Positions 42,003-51,670 of a stretch of DNA of 64,000 nt are shown in pieces. Made by a program: the position numbers and the translations under genes. Position 1 is the stretch's first letter, and the number at the start of each line of letters is the position of its first letter. The notes beneath the pieces were generated by a model that worked only from the letters and a program-made list of their open reading frames with translations, was not told the DNA's origin and searched no databases. Source of the stretch: Tubiluchus corallicola (lineage: Eukaryota; Priapulida; Priapulimorpha; Priapulimorphida; Tubiluchidae). The DNA lies in NCBI GenBank assembly GCA_030141605.1, contig JAQGDQ010002392.1, positions 64,001-128,000 of the forward strand, read 5' to 3'.

Positions 42003-44273
42003 TTACTCTTTTTTGTTCAACTTTTGCGCCTTAGCCACAGCTATAGTTGCCATATTAATTATCTCCCTTACAGAGCCATCCAACTGCACCACGTGTATCG
42101 ACTTATTAAGCCCTACAAGAATAGGTCCTATTACTTCACCCTCGCCCAGTTCTTGGAGCATCTTATAAGTAATATTTCCTGAACTAAGATTAGGAAATAT
42201 TAAAGTATTCACATCTTTACCGGCTAGTTTAGAAAAAGCAAACTTATCCTTCAATGTCTTTTTATTAAGAGCTATGTTCGCGTGTATCTCGCCATCTATA
42301 ATCATTTCAGGGTTTTCTTTATGCAATGTTTTCACTACATTTCTTACTAAATTAGGGCTACCTCCTTTAATATCTCCAAAATTGGAATAAGAAACCATTG
42401 CCATCACAGGTTCTATATTAAACTCCTTCACTGCTTCGTAAATAAGTTTAGTAACACTAAGCAATATTCTTTCATTAGGATGATTATTGACCGTAGTATC
42501 AGCAAGAAATACGGGGCCTCTTTTGGTAATGACAATATGCATACCCGCTATCCTATTGGTGTCTGGTTTTGCTCCTATTATTCGCCTTGCAGGTTTTAGT
42601 ATAGAACGATATTTACTCATTACTCCCGATAAGAAGGCATCTGCATCTCCATTCTCCACCATCATCATCCCAAAATGATTTTTTCTAAACATTCTATCCA
42701 GTGCCTCATCGTAAGTTATACCTCTACGCTGCATTTTATTATGAAACATTTTGGCATATTTTTTCACCTTTTCAAACTGACTGTCGTGCTTAGGATCCAT
42801 TACCTTTAAATTAGGGATAGTGATACTATGCTTTTGCATCAGCTCCATTATTCTATCTTTATTGCCCAACAATATGGGATAAGCTATTCTTTCGTTTGCT
42901 ACTACTTGTGCTGCTTTCAGTGTTTTTAAATTTCTTCCCTCAGCAAATACCAAACGTTGTGGGCTTTGTTTTGCTTTGTTGGTAATGACTTTCATCAACT
43001 TGTTGTCATGCCCCAATCTTTTCTCCAACTCCAAGCGATATTTACTCCAATTGTCAATTTTTTTCCGAGCTACACCCGATTGTATTGCAGCCTTAGCCAC
43101 AGCAGGAGCTACGGTGGTTATCAGCCGAGGGTCAAGCGGTTTGGGTATAACATAATCCCTCCCGAAAATAATATTTGTTTTATTGTAAGCCGTATTTACA
43201 ATATCAGGCACAGGCTCCTTAGTAAGGTTAGCCAAAGCATATACAGCTGCCAGCTTCATTTCTTCGTTAATCTCTGTTGCCCATACATCCAATGCTCCTC
43301 TAAATATATAAGGAAATCCAAGTACATTGTTAATTTGATTAGGATGGTCAGAACGCCCCGTAGCAAAAATAATATCCTTTCTTGATGCCATAGCCTTCTC
43401 GTAAGATATTTCAGGGTCGGGGTTGGCAAGAGCAAATACAATAGGATTTTTTGTCATCGACCTTAGCATTTCAGGAGTTACAGTATTGCCTATCGATAGC
43501 CCAAGAAATACATCTGCTTTTTTTAATGCTTCTTCTAATGTTCTTATCTTTCTACTAGTAGCATATTGTTGCTTCATCTCGTTAAGGTCTGAGCGGTCTT
43601 TATGTATCACCCCCTTGCTATCGCACATTATAATATGATTTCTTTTTACTCCTAACTGCATATAAAGGTCGGCACAAGACATAGCAGCAGCTCCTGCCCC
43701 ATTAACAACTACTGATATTTTGTCTATTTTTTTTCTTGCTAGTTCAAGTGCGTTGAGCAAGCCTGCTGCCGATATAATAGCCGTTCCGTGCTGGTCGTCG
43801 TGCATCACAGGTATGCTAAGTTCTTTTTTTAGTTTCTTTTCTATTTCAAAGCATTCTGGAGCTTTAATGTCTTCAAGGTTAATGCCTCCAAAAGTTGGCG
43901 ATATTATTTTTACAGTTTCTACAAATCTATCTATGTCTTTGGTATCTAACTGTATATCAAATACATCTAAATCGGCAAATATTTTAAACAACAATCCCTT
44001 TCCCTCCATCACAGGCTTACTCGCAAGAGGACCTATATCACCCAAACCTAACACAGCAGTACCATTAGAAATAACTGCTACAAGATTGCCTTTGGTGGTA
44101 TACTTATATACATTATCAGAATTTTTGTGTATTTCTTTACAGGGTTCTGCCACCCCGGGCGAGTACGCAAGCGAGAGGTCTCTCTGCGAACTATAAGGCT
44201 TAGAAGGAAGTACTTCTATTTTCCCAGCCCTCCCTTCCGAATGGTATTTTAATGCTTCTTTATTTTTGTTCAT
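42003..44273 (-). CDS. maeB: NADP-dependent malic enzyme with phosphotransacetylase-like domain
   Basis: This 756-residue protein is of the MaeB hybrid type. Residues about 1-430 form the malic enzyme: LAYSPGVAEPCKEI at the start, the lysine-containing GLLFKIFADLDVF, MHDDQHGTAII as metal site and VVNGAGAAAMSC as nucleotide site. Residues about 430-756 resemble phosphotransacetylase but act as a regulatory domain in known MaeB proteins. It decarboxylates malate to pyruvate and yields NADPH, linking the TCA cycle to biosynthesis. rbfA follows 13 bp downstream. Length and both domains are complete. Confidence 0.96.
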   Translation of the reverse strand: MNKNKEALKYHSEGRAGKIEVLPSKPYSSQRDLSLAYSPGVAEPCKEIHKNSDNVYKYTTKGNLVAVISNGTAVLGLGDIGPLASKPVMEGKGLLFKIFADLDVFDIQLDTKDIDRFVETVKIISPTFGGINLEDIKAPECFEIEKKLKKELSIPVMHDDQHGTAIISAAGLLNALELARKKIDKISVVVNGAGAAAMSCADLYMQLGVKRNHIIMCDSKGVIHKDRSDLNEMKQQYATSRKIRTLEEALKKADVFLGLSIGNTVTPEMLRSMTKNPIVFALANPDPEISYEKAMASRKDIIFATGRSDHPNQINNVLGFPYIFRGALDVWATEINEEMKLAAVYALANLTKEPVPDIVNTAYNKTNIIFGRDYVIPKPLDPRLITTVAPAVAKAAIQSGVARKKIDNWSKYRLELEKRLGHDNKLMKVITNKAKQSPQRLVFAEGRNLKTLKAAQVVANERIAYPILLGNKDRIMELMQKHSITIPNLKVMDPKHDSQFEKVKKYAKMFHNKMQRRGITYDEALDRMFRKNHFGMMMVENGDADAFLSGVMSKYRSILKPARRIIGAKPDTNRIAGMHIVITKRGPVFLADTTVNNHPNERILLSVTKLIYEAVKEFNIEPVMAMVSYSNFGDIKGGSPNLVRNVVKTLHKENPEMIIDGEIHANIALNKKTLKDKFAFSKLAGKDVNTLIFPNLSSGNITYKMLQELGEGEVIGPILVGLNKSIHVVQLDGSVREIINMATIAVAKAQKLNKKE

Positions 44274-44516
44274 AACGTGTCGTAATATGTTACAAGTAGA
44301 ATTAAGTAATACTTTAATTTACATCAAATAATCTTACCTTAAACTACTCTCTTATAGAGGATGACTTTTTTTTAAACTTTCTACAAATGAAATAACTTAA
44401 CTTCTTACAAACATAATAACTTATTTGTTGAAATACATAATTAATTTTGCTGTTGCTCAATTTTATTAATATTTTAGCATTATTTTTATGATTTATTTAT
44501 AGTATTAATCTTATTT

Positions 44517-45521
44517 ATGCAGAGTATTTTAAGAATAAGTGTTTTCGGTGGAGGTAGTTGGGCTACTGCTATAATAAAAATTCTGGAAAGCAACCCTTTA
44601 CCCAAAGACAAAATCAATTGGTATATACGCAAAGATACTACCATTGAACATATTAGAAGTACTGGTCGTAATCCTAAATATCTGAGTTCTGTAAAAATAG
44701 ACAATGAAAAAATTAACTTGTCAAGCCACATAAATGAGGTTATCAGCAATTCCGATGTATTGATTTTTGCCATACCTTCTGCTTACCTACCATTAGCAGC
44801 CAACAAAATAAAAGTAGATATTTCCAAGAAGTTTATCTTATCGTCTATCAAAGGTATTGTGCCAGAAAAAAACCTTATTGTTAGCCATTATTTCAATCAG
44901 GAATTTGGTGTTCCATTAGAAAACATAGGGACATTGTCTGGTCCTTGTCATGCGGAAGAAATAGCCTTAGAAAAACTTTCATACCTTACTATATCTTCTA
45001 AAAATTTGGAAATAGCTCGCAAAATTTCAGAGTTAATAGAATGTCGTTTTTTGAGAACCTCTACCTCCAGTGACACCCAAGGAACAGAGTATGCTGCTGT
45101 GCTGAAAAACATTTATGCCATTGCAACGGGTATCTGCCACGGGTTAGGTTACGGCGATAACTTTCAAGCAATTCTTATTTCTAATGCTTTACAGGAACTA
45201 AAAAGATTTATTAACGAAGTAGATACCAACAAACGAGATATAAAAGAATCGAGCTATCTTGGTGACTTACTGGTTACAAATTATTCTACATTTAGCAGAA
45301 ATCGTTCTTTGGGGACTATGATAGGTAAAGGCTATTCTGTAAAATCGTCACTACTTGACTTAGGTATGGTGTCAGAAGGATATTTTGCAAGTAAGTGTAT
45401 CAAAGAGATTAACGAAAAATATAAAGTACATATGCCTATTGCAGAAGCAGTATACAACATACTATACGAAAATGTTTTACCAGCAGTAGAAATAAAACTC
45501 TTAACTAACAATCTTAAATAA
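44517..45521 (+). CDS. gpsA: Glycerol-3-phosphate dehydrogenase [NAD(P)+]
   Basis: This 334-residue enzyme has the dinucleotide-binding GGGSWATAI at residues 10-18, the substrate lysine in [19 protein letters not shown], and the second lysine in [16 protein letters not shown]. It reduces dihydroxyacetone phosphate to glycerol 3-phosphate for phospholipid synthesis. The pgi gene starts 1 bp after its stop codon. The 243-bp region upstream, facing maeB, is AT-rich and shows no further gene. Confidence 0.97.
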   Translation: MQSILRISVFGGGSWATAIIKILESNPLPKDKINWYIRKDTTIEHIRSTGRNPKYLSSVKIDNEKINLSSHINEVISNSDVLIFAIPSAYLPLAANKIKVDISKKFILSSIKGIVPEKNLIVSHYFNQEFGVPLENIGTLSGPCHAEEIALEKLSYLTISSKNLEIARKISELIECRFLRTSTSSDTQGTEYAAVLKNIYAIATGICHGLGYGDNFQAILISNALQELKRFINEVDTNKRDIKESSYLGDLLVTNYSTFSRNRSLGTMIGKGYSVKSSLLDLGMVSEGYFASKCIKEINEKYKVHMPIAEAVYNILYENVLPAVEIKLLTNNLK

Positions 45522-45522
45522 A

Positions 45523-46860
45523 ATGAGGAATATACAATTAGACATCTACAATGTATTTTCTTTCGTTTCTAAAACGAGCATCTACAATTTAAAGAACAAA
45601 GCAGAAGAATGTAATAAAGCCCTTTATGATAAGAGCGGAGCAGGTAATGATTTTTTAGGTTGGGTTACTTTGCCAAATAATATTAGCAGTGAAGAAATTT
45701 CTGACATTGAAAACACTGCGAATAAGCTGCAAGACATTGCCGATTATATAGTAGTTATAGGCATTGGTGGGTCGTACCTTGGAGCAAAAATGGTGATAAA
45801 TGCACTGAACAATAATATTGAAACCCCTGCCAACAAAACCAAGATACTTTTTGCGGGGCAAAATATAAGTGAAGATTATTTATTTGAACTCAATGAGTTT
45901 TTACAAGATAAGTCATTTGCTTTGGTCAATATTTCAAAATCGGGCACTACTACTGAGCCTGCTATTGCTTTTAGAGTACTGAAAAATTTATTGGAGGAAA
46001 AATACAGCCCAACAGAGGTAAAACAAAGAATAGTGGCTATTACAGATAAGGAAAAAGGGGCTTTGCGACAATTGGCAGATGAAGAAGGCTACAAAACATT
46101 TATAGTTCCTGATGATGTGGGTGGTCGATTCTCAGTTTTAACTCCCGTAGGTTTATTGCCTATTGCTATTGCTGGGTACGACATAAAGCAACTTATTGCT
46201 GGGGCTAAGGATATGCAGCAATTAACTGATACATCTGTTAGTTTTGAAGACAATATAGCTTGTCTTTACGCTGCTACACGCAATGCTATCTACAAAGAAG
46301 GAAAATCAGTAGAAATATTGGCAAACTATGAACCTAAATTAGAAAATATTGGCGAATGGTGGAAACAATTGTATGGAGAAAGTGAAGGGAAAGAAAATAA
46401 AGGTATTTTTACAGCCAGCGTAAATTTCACCACAGACCTACACTCATTGGGACAATTTATACAAGAAGGAAGCCGCACAATATTTGAAACTGTTGTTTCT
46501 GTAAATGAACCTCAATATACATTGAAAGTTCCCAAAGATGATAACAATTTAGATAAACTTAATTATCTTGCAGGTAAGAGAGTTAGTGAGATAAATAAAA
46601 TGGCTGAACTTGGCACACAATTAGCCCACATAGATGGGGGAGTCCCCATCATTAGGATAGAAATACCCAAAATAACAGAATATTACCTTGGGCAGTTGCT
46701 TTACTTCTTTGAGAAGGCTTGTGGTATTAGTGGTTATATCTTAGGCATCAATCCATTTGACCAGCCGGGTGTGGAGGCTTATAAGAAAAATATGTTTGCA
46801 CTGCTCAATAAAGAAGGATTTGAAAAAGAACATAAGGAAATACAGAAGAGGCTCAAATAA
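45523..46860 (+). CDS. pgi: Glucose-6-phosphate isomerase
   Basis: This 445-residue enzyme is of the shorter bacterial type. It has [12 protein letters not shown] (about residues 77-88), the sugar-phosphate binding [11 protein letters not shown], the arginine-containing [11 protein letters not shown], the catalytic glutamate in GESEGKEN and the late lysine in [12 protein letters not shown]. It interconverts glucose 6-phosphate and fructose 6-phosphate. It lies between gpsA and mlaE with gaps of 1 and 11 bp, indicating one operon that mixes carbon metabolism and membrane lipid functions. Confidence 0.98.
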   Translation: MRNIQLDIYNVFSFVSKTSIYNLKNKAEECNKALYDKSGAGNDFLGWVTLPNNISSEEISDIENTANKLQDIADYIVVIGIGGSYLGAKMVINALNNNIETPANKTKILFAGQNISEDYLFELNEFLQDKSFALVNISKSGTTTEPAIAFRVLKNLLEEKYSPTEVKQRIVAITDKEKGALRQLADEEGYKTFIVPDDVGGRFSVLTPVGLLPIAIAGYDIKQLIAGAKDMQQLTDTSVSFEDNIACLYAATRNAIYKEGKSVEILANYEPKLENIGEWWKQLYGESEGKENKGIFTASVNFTTDLHSLGQFIQEGSRTIFETVVSVNEPQYTLKVPKDDNNLDKLNYLAGKRVSEINKMAELGTQLAHIDGGVPIIRIEIPKITEYYLGQLLYFFEKACGISGYILGINPFDQPGVEAYKKNMFALLNKEGFEKEHKEIQKRLK

Positions 46861-46871
46861 CCTAAATCACT

Positions 46872-47615
46872 ATGATGTTATTTTTTCATTTAGGTAGATA
46901 CTTTCTATTTCTAAAAGAGGTTTTTAACAAGCCTGAACGATTGAAAGTATACATCCAACAAACAATAAAGGAAATAGACAAGCTGGTAATGTCGTCGGTG
47001 GGTATTACTGTAATTATATCTACTTTTATGGGTATGGTAATTACACTGCAAACGGCATATAATGTAGATAGTCCCTTTGTTCCTAAATATACAATAGGCT
47101 ACGCCACCAGAGACTCACTTGTCTTAGAATTTAGTTCTACTATATTGAGCCTTATAATGGCAGGTAAAGTGGGTTCTAATATAGCTTCGGAGATAGGTAC
47201 TATGAGGGTAACCGAACAGATAGATGCTTTGGAGATAATGGGTGTCAATCCGTCCTGCTTCTTAGTATTACCTAAAATAGTAGCCACAATGTTTTTCAAT
47301 CCTATTTTATATATATTTAGTGTTTTTGTAGGGCTTGTAGGTGGTTGGGTAGCGGTTTTGGTTTCGGGAGTAATTTCTCCCGCTGCTTATATAGATGGTA
47401 TATTACTTTTGCCTTTCGATGGCTTTAAGGTTACGTATTCTATTATTAAAATGTCGGTATTTGCTTTTATCATCAGCACTGTATCATCCTACTATGGTTA
47501 TTATACACAAGGAGGAGCTTTGGAAGTAGGAAGGGCAAGCACCAAAGCTGTTGTATATAGTAGTATCCTTATATTACTATTCAATCTCTTATTAACACAA
47601 TTGTTACTTACATAG
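46872..47615 (+). CDS. mlaE: MlaE-family ABC transporter permease
   Basis: This 247-residue membrane protein of the MlaE (DUF140) family has about five hydrophobic segments. It carries the conserved ISTFMGMVITLQTAY, LVLEFSSTILSLIMAGKVGSNIASEIGTMRVTEQIDALE (core TMRVTEQIDALEIMG) and a late SSYYGYYTQGGALEVG. MlaE and its ATPase MlaF move phospholipids between the membranes with an MCE protein (MlaD), keeping outer membrane asymmetry. The ATPase is encoded 249 bp downstream; no MCE gene is in the window. Confidence 0.93.
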   Translation: MMLFFHLGRYFLFLKEVFNKPERLKVYIQQTIKEIDKLVMSSVGITVIISTFMGMVITLQTAYNVDSPFVPKYTIGYATRDSLVLEFSSTILSLIMAGKVGSNIASEIGTMRVTEQIDALEIMGVNPSCFLVLPKIVATMFFNPILYIFSVFVGLVGGWVAVLVSGVISPAAYIDGILLLPFDGFKVTYSIIKMSVFAFIISTVSSYYGYYTQGGALEVGRASTKAVVYSSILILLFNLLLTQLLLT

Positions 47616-47864
47616 TAGTATGGGCTGAGTTGTCGAGCACCAATTCAAAGTCAAAAGCTACTCTATTCATAACTTTTATATTTCTTTGCAAAATGAAAGA
47701 ATTAATTAAAATAACTATATGCCAATTAATATTATTATAGCGTATTAGTAATTAACATTAAATAATATATGTTACTACTATCATTCCTAAAAATATAAAG
47801 ATAAATAAGATTAAAATTTCATATATTTGAACACTAATACAGTATTTATCTATTGCATTAATAT
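47616..47864. other. Gap between mlaE and mlaF
   Basis: This 249-bp AT-rich stretch has no gene. A TATATTTG box (47822-47829) near its end could give mlaF its own promoter. Confidence 0.4.
47822..47829 (+). promoter_or_regulatory. Candidate -7 box for mlaF
   Basis: TATATTTG matches TAnnTTTG and lies 35 bp before the mlaF start codon. The -33 region is weak. Confidence 0.4.
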
Positions 47865-48626
47865 ATGATTATTGTAAAAAATGTAAGTAAAACCTTCAAT
47901 GGGACAAAAGTGTTAGAGAACATTTCTACTACTTTTGACCAAGGAAAGACCAATCTTATTATAGGGCAAAGTGGCTCAGGTAAGACCGTTTTGCTCAAAC
48001 TTATTATAGGGCTGCACACTATTGAAGAAGGAGAAATTATATATTCTGACAAAGAACATTCTGCCTCAGACTTGATAGACAAAAAACAGATAAGAAAAGA
48101 AATGGGTATGGTATTTCAAGGAGGAGCTTTGTTCGATTCTGCCACAGTAGAGGAAAACGTAGCTTTTCCTCTACATATGTTTTCCAATTATTCAAAAAAA
48201 GAAATACATAATAGAGTTAATTTCTGCTTAGAAAGAGTAAATATAATAGATAAAAACCATCTATATCCCGCAGAGTTAAGTGGAGGAATGAGAAAACGAG
48301 TATCTATTGCAAGAGCCATTGTACTTAATCCTAAGTATCTTTTTTGCGATGAGCCTAATTCAGGCTTAGACCCTGTTACTTCCATTCTTATAGACAATCT
48401 AATAAAAAAACTTACGAAGGAATTTAATATGACAACCATTATCAACACCCACGATATGAACTCGGTAATGGAAATAGGAGAAAAAATACTATTCATACAT
48501 CAAGGGAAGAAGGGATGGGAAGGCTCTAACAAAGACGTATTTAATTCTGATAGCAAAGAACTTAATGAGTTTATATTTGCAAACAAGTCGTTCCAATTAA
48601 TGAAAAGTAAGATTAAAGAACAATAG
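47865..48626 (+). CDS. mlaF: MlaF-family ABC transporter ATP-binding protein
   Basis: This 253-residue ATPase has Walker A GQSGSGKT (about residues 35-42), the Q-loop MVFQGGALFDS characteristic of MlaF, the signature LSGGMRKRVSIARAI, Walker B FCDEPNSGLDP and the switch histidine in INTHDMNS. It drives the MlaE permease encoded upstream. Its stop codon overlaps the next gene's GTG start by one base (TAGTG), so the two are translationally coupled. Confidence 0.95.
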   Translation: MIIVKNVSKTFNGTKVLENISTTFDQGKTNLIIGQSGSGKTVLLKLIIGLHTIEEGEIIYSDKEHSASDLIDKKQIRKEMGMVFQGGALFDSATVEENVAFPLHMFSNYSKKEIHNRVNFCLERVNIIDKNHLYPAELSGGMRKRVSIARAIVLNPKYLFCDEPNSGLDPVTSILIDNLIKKLTKEFNMTTIINTHDMNSVMEIGEKILFIHQGKKGWEGSNKDVFNSDSKELNEFIFANKSFQLMKSKIKEQ

Positions 48627-49117
48627 TGAAAAAAAATATCTCAAAAATAAATCTCTTAATAACTGCTACACTTACTATTGCTATTCTTATTTTTTTCTTT
48701 TACAATAACGAAAAAAAGCCTCCTATAAAAAGGAAAATTTTAAAAGAGATTCTTATTGATTTAAATTTAGCAGAAGGCATTTCTACAACACAAAAGCAAC
48801 CTAATCAAAGTTCTCTACAATATAAATACATATTACATAAATACAATATCACCCAAGCTGAACTGGACTCTACTATGACTTATTATATAAACCGCCCTAA
48901 AAAACTAAATAAGATCTACGAAGAAGTACTAACATATTTTAATAATATGGAAGCTAAACTAAAAGGAACAAAAAAAGAAAATTATTATTTAAAAGAACAT
49001 CTCACAGAAAAACCACTCTATGAAATTTACAAAGACCTCTCTACTCATAGCATCTTAACAAGAGACACTACAAAATACTATATCGCCATTGAAGAAATAT
49101 CACAAGAAAATGAATAA
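48626..49117 (+). CDS. DUF4296-like membrane-anchored protein
   Basis: This 163-residue protein starts at a GTG that overlaps the mlaF stop codon by one base. A hydrophobic segment (about residues 9-26, INLLITATLTIAILIFFFY) acts as a signal anchor; there is no lipobox cysteine. The rest is helical and matches the Bacteroidota family DUF4296: ILKEILIDLNLAEG near residue 40, YKYILHKYNITQAELDSTM, then YYINRPKKLNKIYEEVL. Function is unknown. Coupling to mlaF hints at an envelope role, but that is only positional. Confidence 0.8.
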   Translation: MKKNISKINLLITATLTIAILIFFFYNNEKKPPIKRKILKEILIDLNLAEGISTTQKQPNQSSLQYKYILHKYNITQAELDSTMTYYINRPKKLNKIYEEVLTYFNNMEAKLKGTKKENYYLKEHLTEKPLYEIYKDLSTHSILTRDTTKYYIAIEEISQENE

Positions 49118-49177
49118 TTATATCAAATTTTTAAATATTTTTTTATAAATAACTTTTTTCACTTTAACTTATTCTTT

Positions 49178-49185
49178 TATCTTTG
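49178..49185 (+). promoter_or_regulatory. -7 box for the small HTH gene
   Basis: TATCTTTG matches TAnnTTTG. A T-rich tract (49153-49159) sits at about the -33 distance but lacks the G. The leader would be about 60 nt. Confidence 0.5.
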
Positions 49186-49252
49186 TATTAGAAATAAGAA
49201 GAGAGAGAAATATAGTATACCTTTTAAAAGCCTAAAAAAACCTAAAATTAAT

Positions 49253-49591
49253 ATGGAAAACTCAGAAAAATACTATGATTTGCTAGAATTAGAAAAACCT
49301 CCAAGAAAAATTACAAAAACTGCTAGCGACAGTAATGAACCTGAAAAAAGACGAGTAGGTAATCCTAATGGATGGAATACGTTAGCACGAAAGAACAGCA
49401 TCAAAACAAGAAGAAGAGTAGCTATTGAAAATTCAAAAGAAGCTGTTGATTTCATTAGGTGGCTAAAAAAAGAATACCCTAATATTTCTGTGAGAGAAAT
49501 TACTCGTAGGCTTAATATGTCAGGCTACAAAACCACTAGGGGTAAAACCTTCTTGCCGGGTTCTACACAAAACCTCTTTAAATATTTGTAA
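49253..49591 (+). CDS. Small basic protein with recombinase-type helix-turn-helix
   Basis: This 112-residue basic protein has a charged, probably unfolded N-terminal half. The C-terminal half (about residues 60-112) resembles the helix-turn-helix of large serine recombinases: FIRWLKKEYPNISVREITRR, then LNMSGYKTTRGKTFLPGSTQ and a final helix. In recombinases this pattern reads the minor and major groove beside the attachment site. No catalytic serine domain is present here or nearby, so it is either a stand-alone DNA-binding protein or a domesticated fragment. It has its own promoter box and is followed by a strong hairpin (49605-49628), suggesting an expressed single-gene unit. I cannot name a family. 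Confidence 0.7.
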   Translation: MENSEKYYDLLELEKPPRKITKTASDSNEPEKRRVGNPNGWNTLARKNSIKTRRRVAIENSKEAVDFIRWLKKEYPNISVREITRRLNMSGYKTTRGKTFLPGSTQNLFKYL

Positions 49592-49604
49592 TATAATGGG
49601 AAAT

Positions 49605-49628
49605 AGAGGCTGCCCATTGGCAGCCTCT
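49605..49628. terminator. Strong GC-rich hairpin after the HTH gene
   Basis: A perfect 10-bp stem, AGAGGCTGCC (49605-49614) and GGCAGCCTCT (49619-49628), closes on CATT. It is much richer in GC than its surroundings. It lacks a T run on either strand, so it may be a weak terminator, an RNA stabiliser or a protein-binding palindrome. Confidence 0.5.
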
Positions 49629-49732
49629 ACCCCAAAAAATACGATTGCAATGTTTTAATGAGTAATAACTATGAACATATTACTCTTAACAGAAACTTTG
49701 ATACCTTTTTCAGAACATTCTCAATTATAAAT

Positions 49733-50254
49733 CTACCACACAAAATTCTTAGCACCTACCCATTTATTTTGCACACGTAAAGTCTGTTCCACCACATCTC
49801 TTACAGCCCCTTCTCCACCCTTTTTATTCGACACATAAGAAGAAATAGCTTTTATCTCTTCCGCAGCATCCTTAGGACAAGTAGGTACGCCCACCTCTTT
49901 CATTACGGAAAGATCTGGCACATCATCACCCATATATAAAATATTTTCAGGCAACAATTCATATTTAGCTATAAACTTTTCAAAACTTTGTAGCTTATTA
50001 CCTACCCCCATATATACTTTATGAACCCCTAGCTTTTCGTATCTTATCCTTACTCCCTCATTATACCCACCTGTAATAATCGCTATCTTAAAACCAAGGT
50101 TAATAGCCAGATTCATAGCAAATCCATCTTTTAAATTGGTAGTTCGAAGCAAATCCCCATCCACAGTAATCAAAGAACTTTCACCCGCCAGCACCCCATC
50201 TACATCAAAAATAAATGCTTCTACATTCTTCAACTGGTCTTTAAAAAAGGTCAT
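49733..50254 (-). CDS. kdsC: 3-deoxy-D-manno-octulosonate 8-phosphate phosphatase KdsC
   Basis: This 173-residue HAD phosphatase has the nucleophile pair D17/D19 in FIFDVDGVL, the Ser/Thr motif IITGGYN, and the late acidic GDDVPDLSVMKEVG. There is no cap domain, as in KdsC, which works as a tetramer. It removes phosphate from KDO 8-phosphate made by KdsA (encoded at 7180-8013). The family is close to other sugar phosphatases such as those for sialic acid, so the exact substrate is likely but not certain. It lies 77 bp downstream of menB on the same strand. Confidence 0.9.
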   Translation of the reverse strand: MTFFKDQLKNVEAFIFDVDGVLAGESSLITVDGDLLRTTNLKDGFAMNLAINLGFKIAIITGGYNEGVRIRYEKLGVHKVYMGVGNKLQSFEKFIAKYELLPENILYMGDDVPDLSVMKEVGVPTCPKDAAEEIKAISSYVSNKKGGEGAVRDVVEQTLRVQNKWVGAKNFVW

Positions 50255-50331
50255 ATAGAATTAAAGTTTTAATTTAAGTTATATTTCTGTTTTAGCAACT
50301 TCTATTACACAAACAAAAATACCCTATTCGT

Positions 50332-51150
50332 TTAAGGTATCTTTGGGAACTGATGAAAATTAGGTTTGCGTTTTTCTAAGAAAGCATTTTTCCCTTCCTG
50401 AGCTTCCTCCGTCATATAATAAAGCATAGTAGCATTCCCTGCCAGCTCCTGTATACCAGTTTGCCCGTCCAACTCTGCATTTAAACCTGCTTTTATCATA
50501 CGTATCGCTATTGGGCTACGCTGCTGTATCTTCTTACACCACTCTACAGTAGTATCTTCAAGTTGAGCCAAAGGCACTACCCTATTCACCAAGCCCATAT
50601 CCAAAGCCTCTTGGGCTGTATATTGTTCGCATAAAAACCATATCTCACGAGCCTTCTTCTGTCCTACGTGACGAGCCAAATAAGATGACCCAAACCCACC
50701 ATCAAAACTTCCTACTTTAGGTCCCGTTTGCCCAAACCGTGCATTTTCTGATGCAACAGTAAGGTCGCATACCACATGTAGCACGTGTCCTCCCCCTATT
50801 GCATAGCCATTTACCATTGCTATCACCACCTTAGGTATAAAGCGTATCTGCTTCTGCACATCCAATACACTAAGGCGAGGAATACCGCTATCATCTATAT
50901 ATCCAGCATATCCCTTTACATTTTGATCGCCTCCACTACAAAATGCTTTATCTCCCTCACCTGTAATTACCACGGTTAGTATGTCGGCACGCTCTCTACA
51001 TACAACCAAAGCATCACTCATTTCCTTTGTTGTTTTTGGAGTAAAAGCATTATGATAACGTGGTCGGTTAATCGTTATTTTCGCGATACCCTCAAAAAAA
51101 TCAAACTTTATCTCCTCATACTCTTTGATAGTTTCCCAATTTCTTTTCAT
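50332..51150 (-). CDS. menB: 1,4-dihydroxy-2-naphthoyl-CoA synthase MenB
   Basis: This 272-residue crotonase-fold enzyme matches MenB in length. It has [14 protein letters not shown] at the start, [15 protein letters not shown], the oxyanion-hole segment [15 protein letters not shown], and [22 protein letters not shown], which is diagnostic for MenB. It closes the second ring of menaquinone from succinylbenzoyl-CoA. No other men gene is in the window. A hotdog thioesterase lies 110 bp upstream on the same strand and could serve the next step (naphthoyl-CoA hydrolysis), but it may equally be unrelated. Confidence 0.97.
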   Translation of the reverse strand: MKRNWETIKEYEEIKFDFFEGIAKITINRPRYHNAFTPKTTKEMSDALVVCRERADILTVVITGEGDKAFCSGGDQNVKGYAGYIDDSGIPRLSVLDVQKQIRFIPKVVIAMVNGYAIGGGHVLHVVCDLTVASENARFGQTGPKVGSFDGGFGSSYLARHVGQKKAREIWFLCEQYTAQEALDMGLVNRVVPLAQLEDTTVEWCKKIQQRSPIAIRMIKAGLNAELDGQTGIQELAGNATMLYYMTEEAQEGKNAFLEKRKPNFHQFPKIP

Positions 51151-51260
51151 ACAATTTTATTTTTGACATTAAACCTATACTACAATCTTTTGCAAAAAAA
51201 CCTTGCGGTAAAGAAAGTAATTAACTGCAAAATAATATAAAGTAAAGTTTTAGCTTTTAA

Positions 51261-51665
51261 TTAAAGTTTACCCTTCAATGCCTCCAACAACGAATCAGGA
51301 GCTTTCACAGGCTTATTCGTTTTCATATGTAAAAAGGCCAACTGTGTTTTTCCTATATTTATTAATATTTTATCTTGACTAAAAATTTCATACGAAAAAG
51401 TTATCTTCATCAACGGCAATTGCTTTATCGTTGTTTTAATAGTCAAAATATCGTCATACAAAGCAGGTTTCTTGTATTCAATATTCATATTGACAACAGG
51501 CATAGCTATCCCATCTTGCTCCATACTTTTGTAAGTATAATTGAGCGAACGTATTAGCTCTGTACGCCCTATCTCGTAATATCTCGCATAGTTGCCATAA
51601 TAGACCACTCCCATATTATCAGTATCAACATAAGGCACACGATATGTTACTTCAAAAGAGTACAT
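51261..51665 (-). CDS. Acyl-CoA thioesterase of the YbgC/4-HBT hotdog family
   Basis: This 134-residue hotdog-fold protein carries the family pattern YRVPYVDTDNMGVVYYGNYA (residues about 8-27), with the catalytic aspartate in VDTDNMG, then YYEIGRTELIRS. Such enzymes hydrolyse acyl-CoA thioesters. It starts 5 bp after an LpxL-type acyltransferase and precedes menB. Substrates could be dihydroxynaphthoyl-CoA, given menB, or other acyl-CoA; sequence alone does not decide. Confidence 0.9.
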   Translation of the reverse strand: MYSFEVTYRVPYVDTDNMGVVYYGNYARYYEIGRTELIRSLNYTYKSMEQDGIAMPVVNMNIEYKKPALYDDILTIKTTIKQLPLMKITFSYEIFSQDKILINIGKTQLAFLHMKTNKPVKAPDSLLEALKGKL

Positions 51666-51670
51666 TTTTT

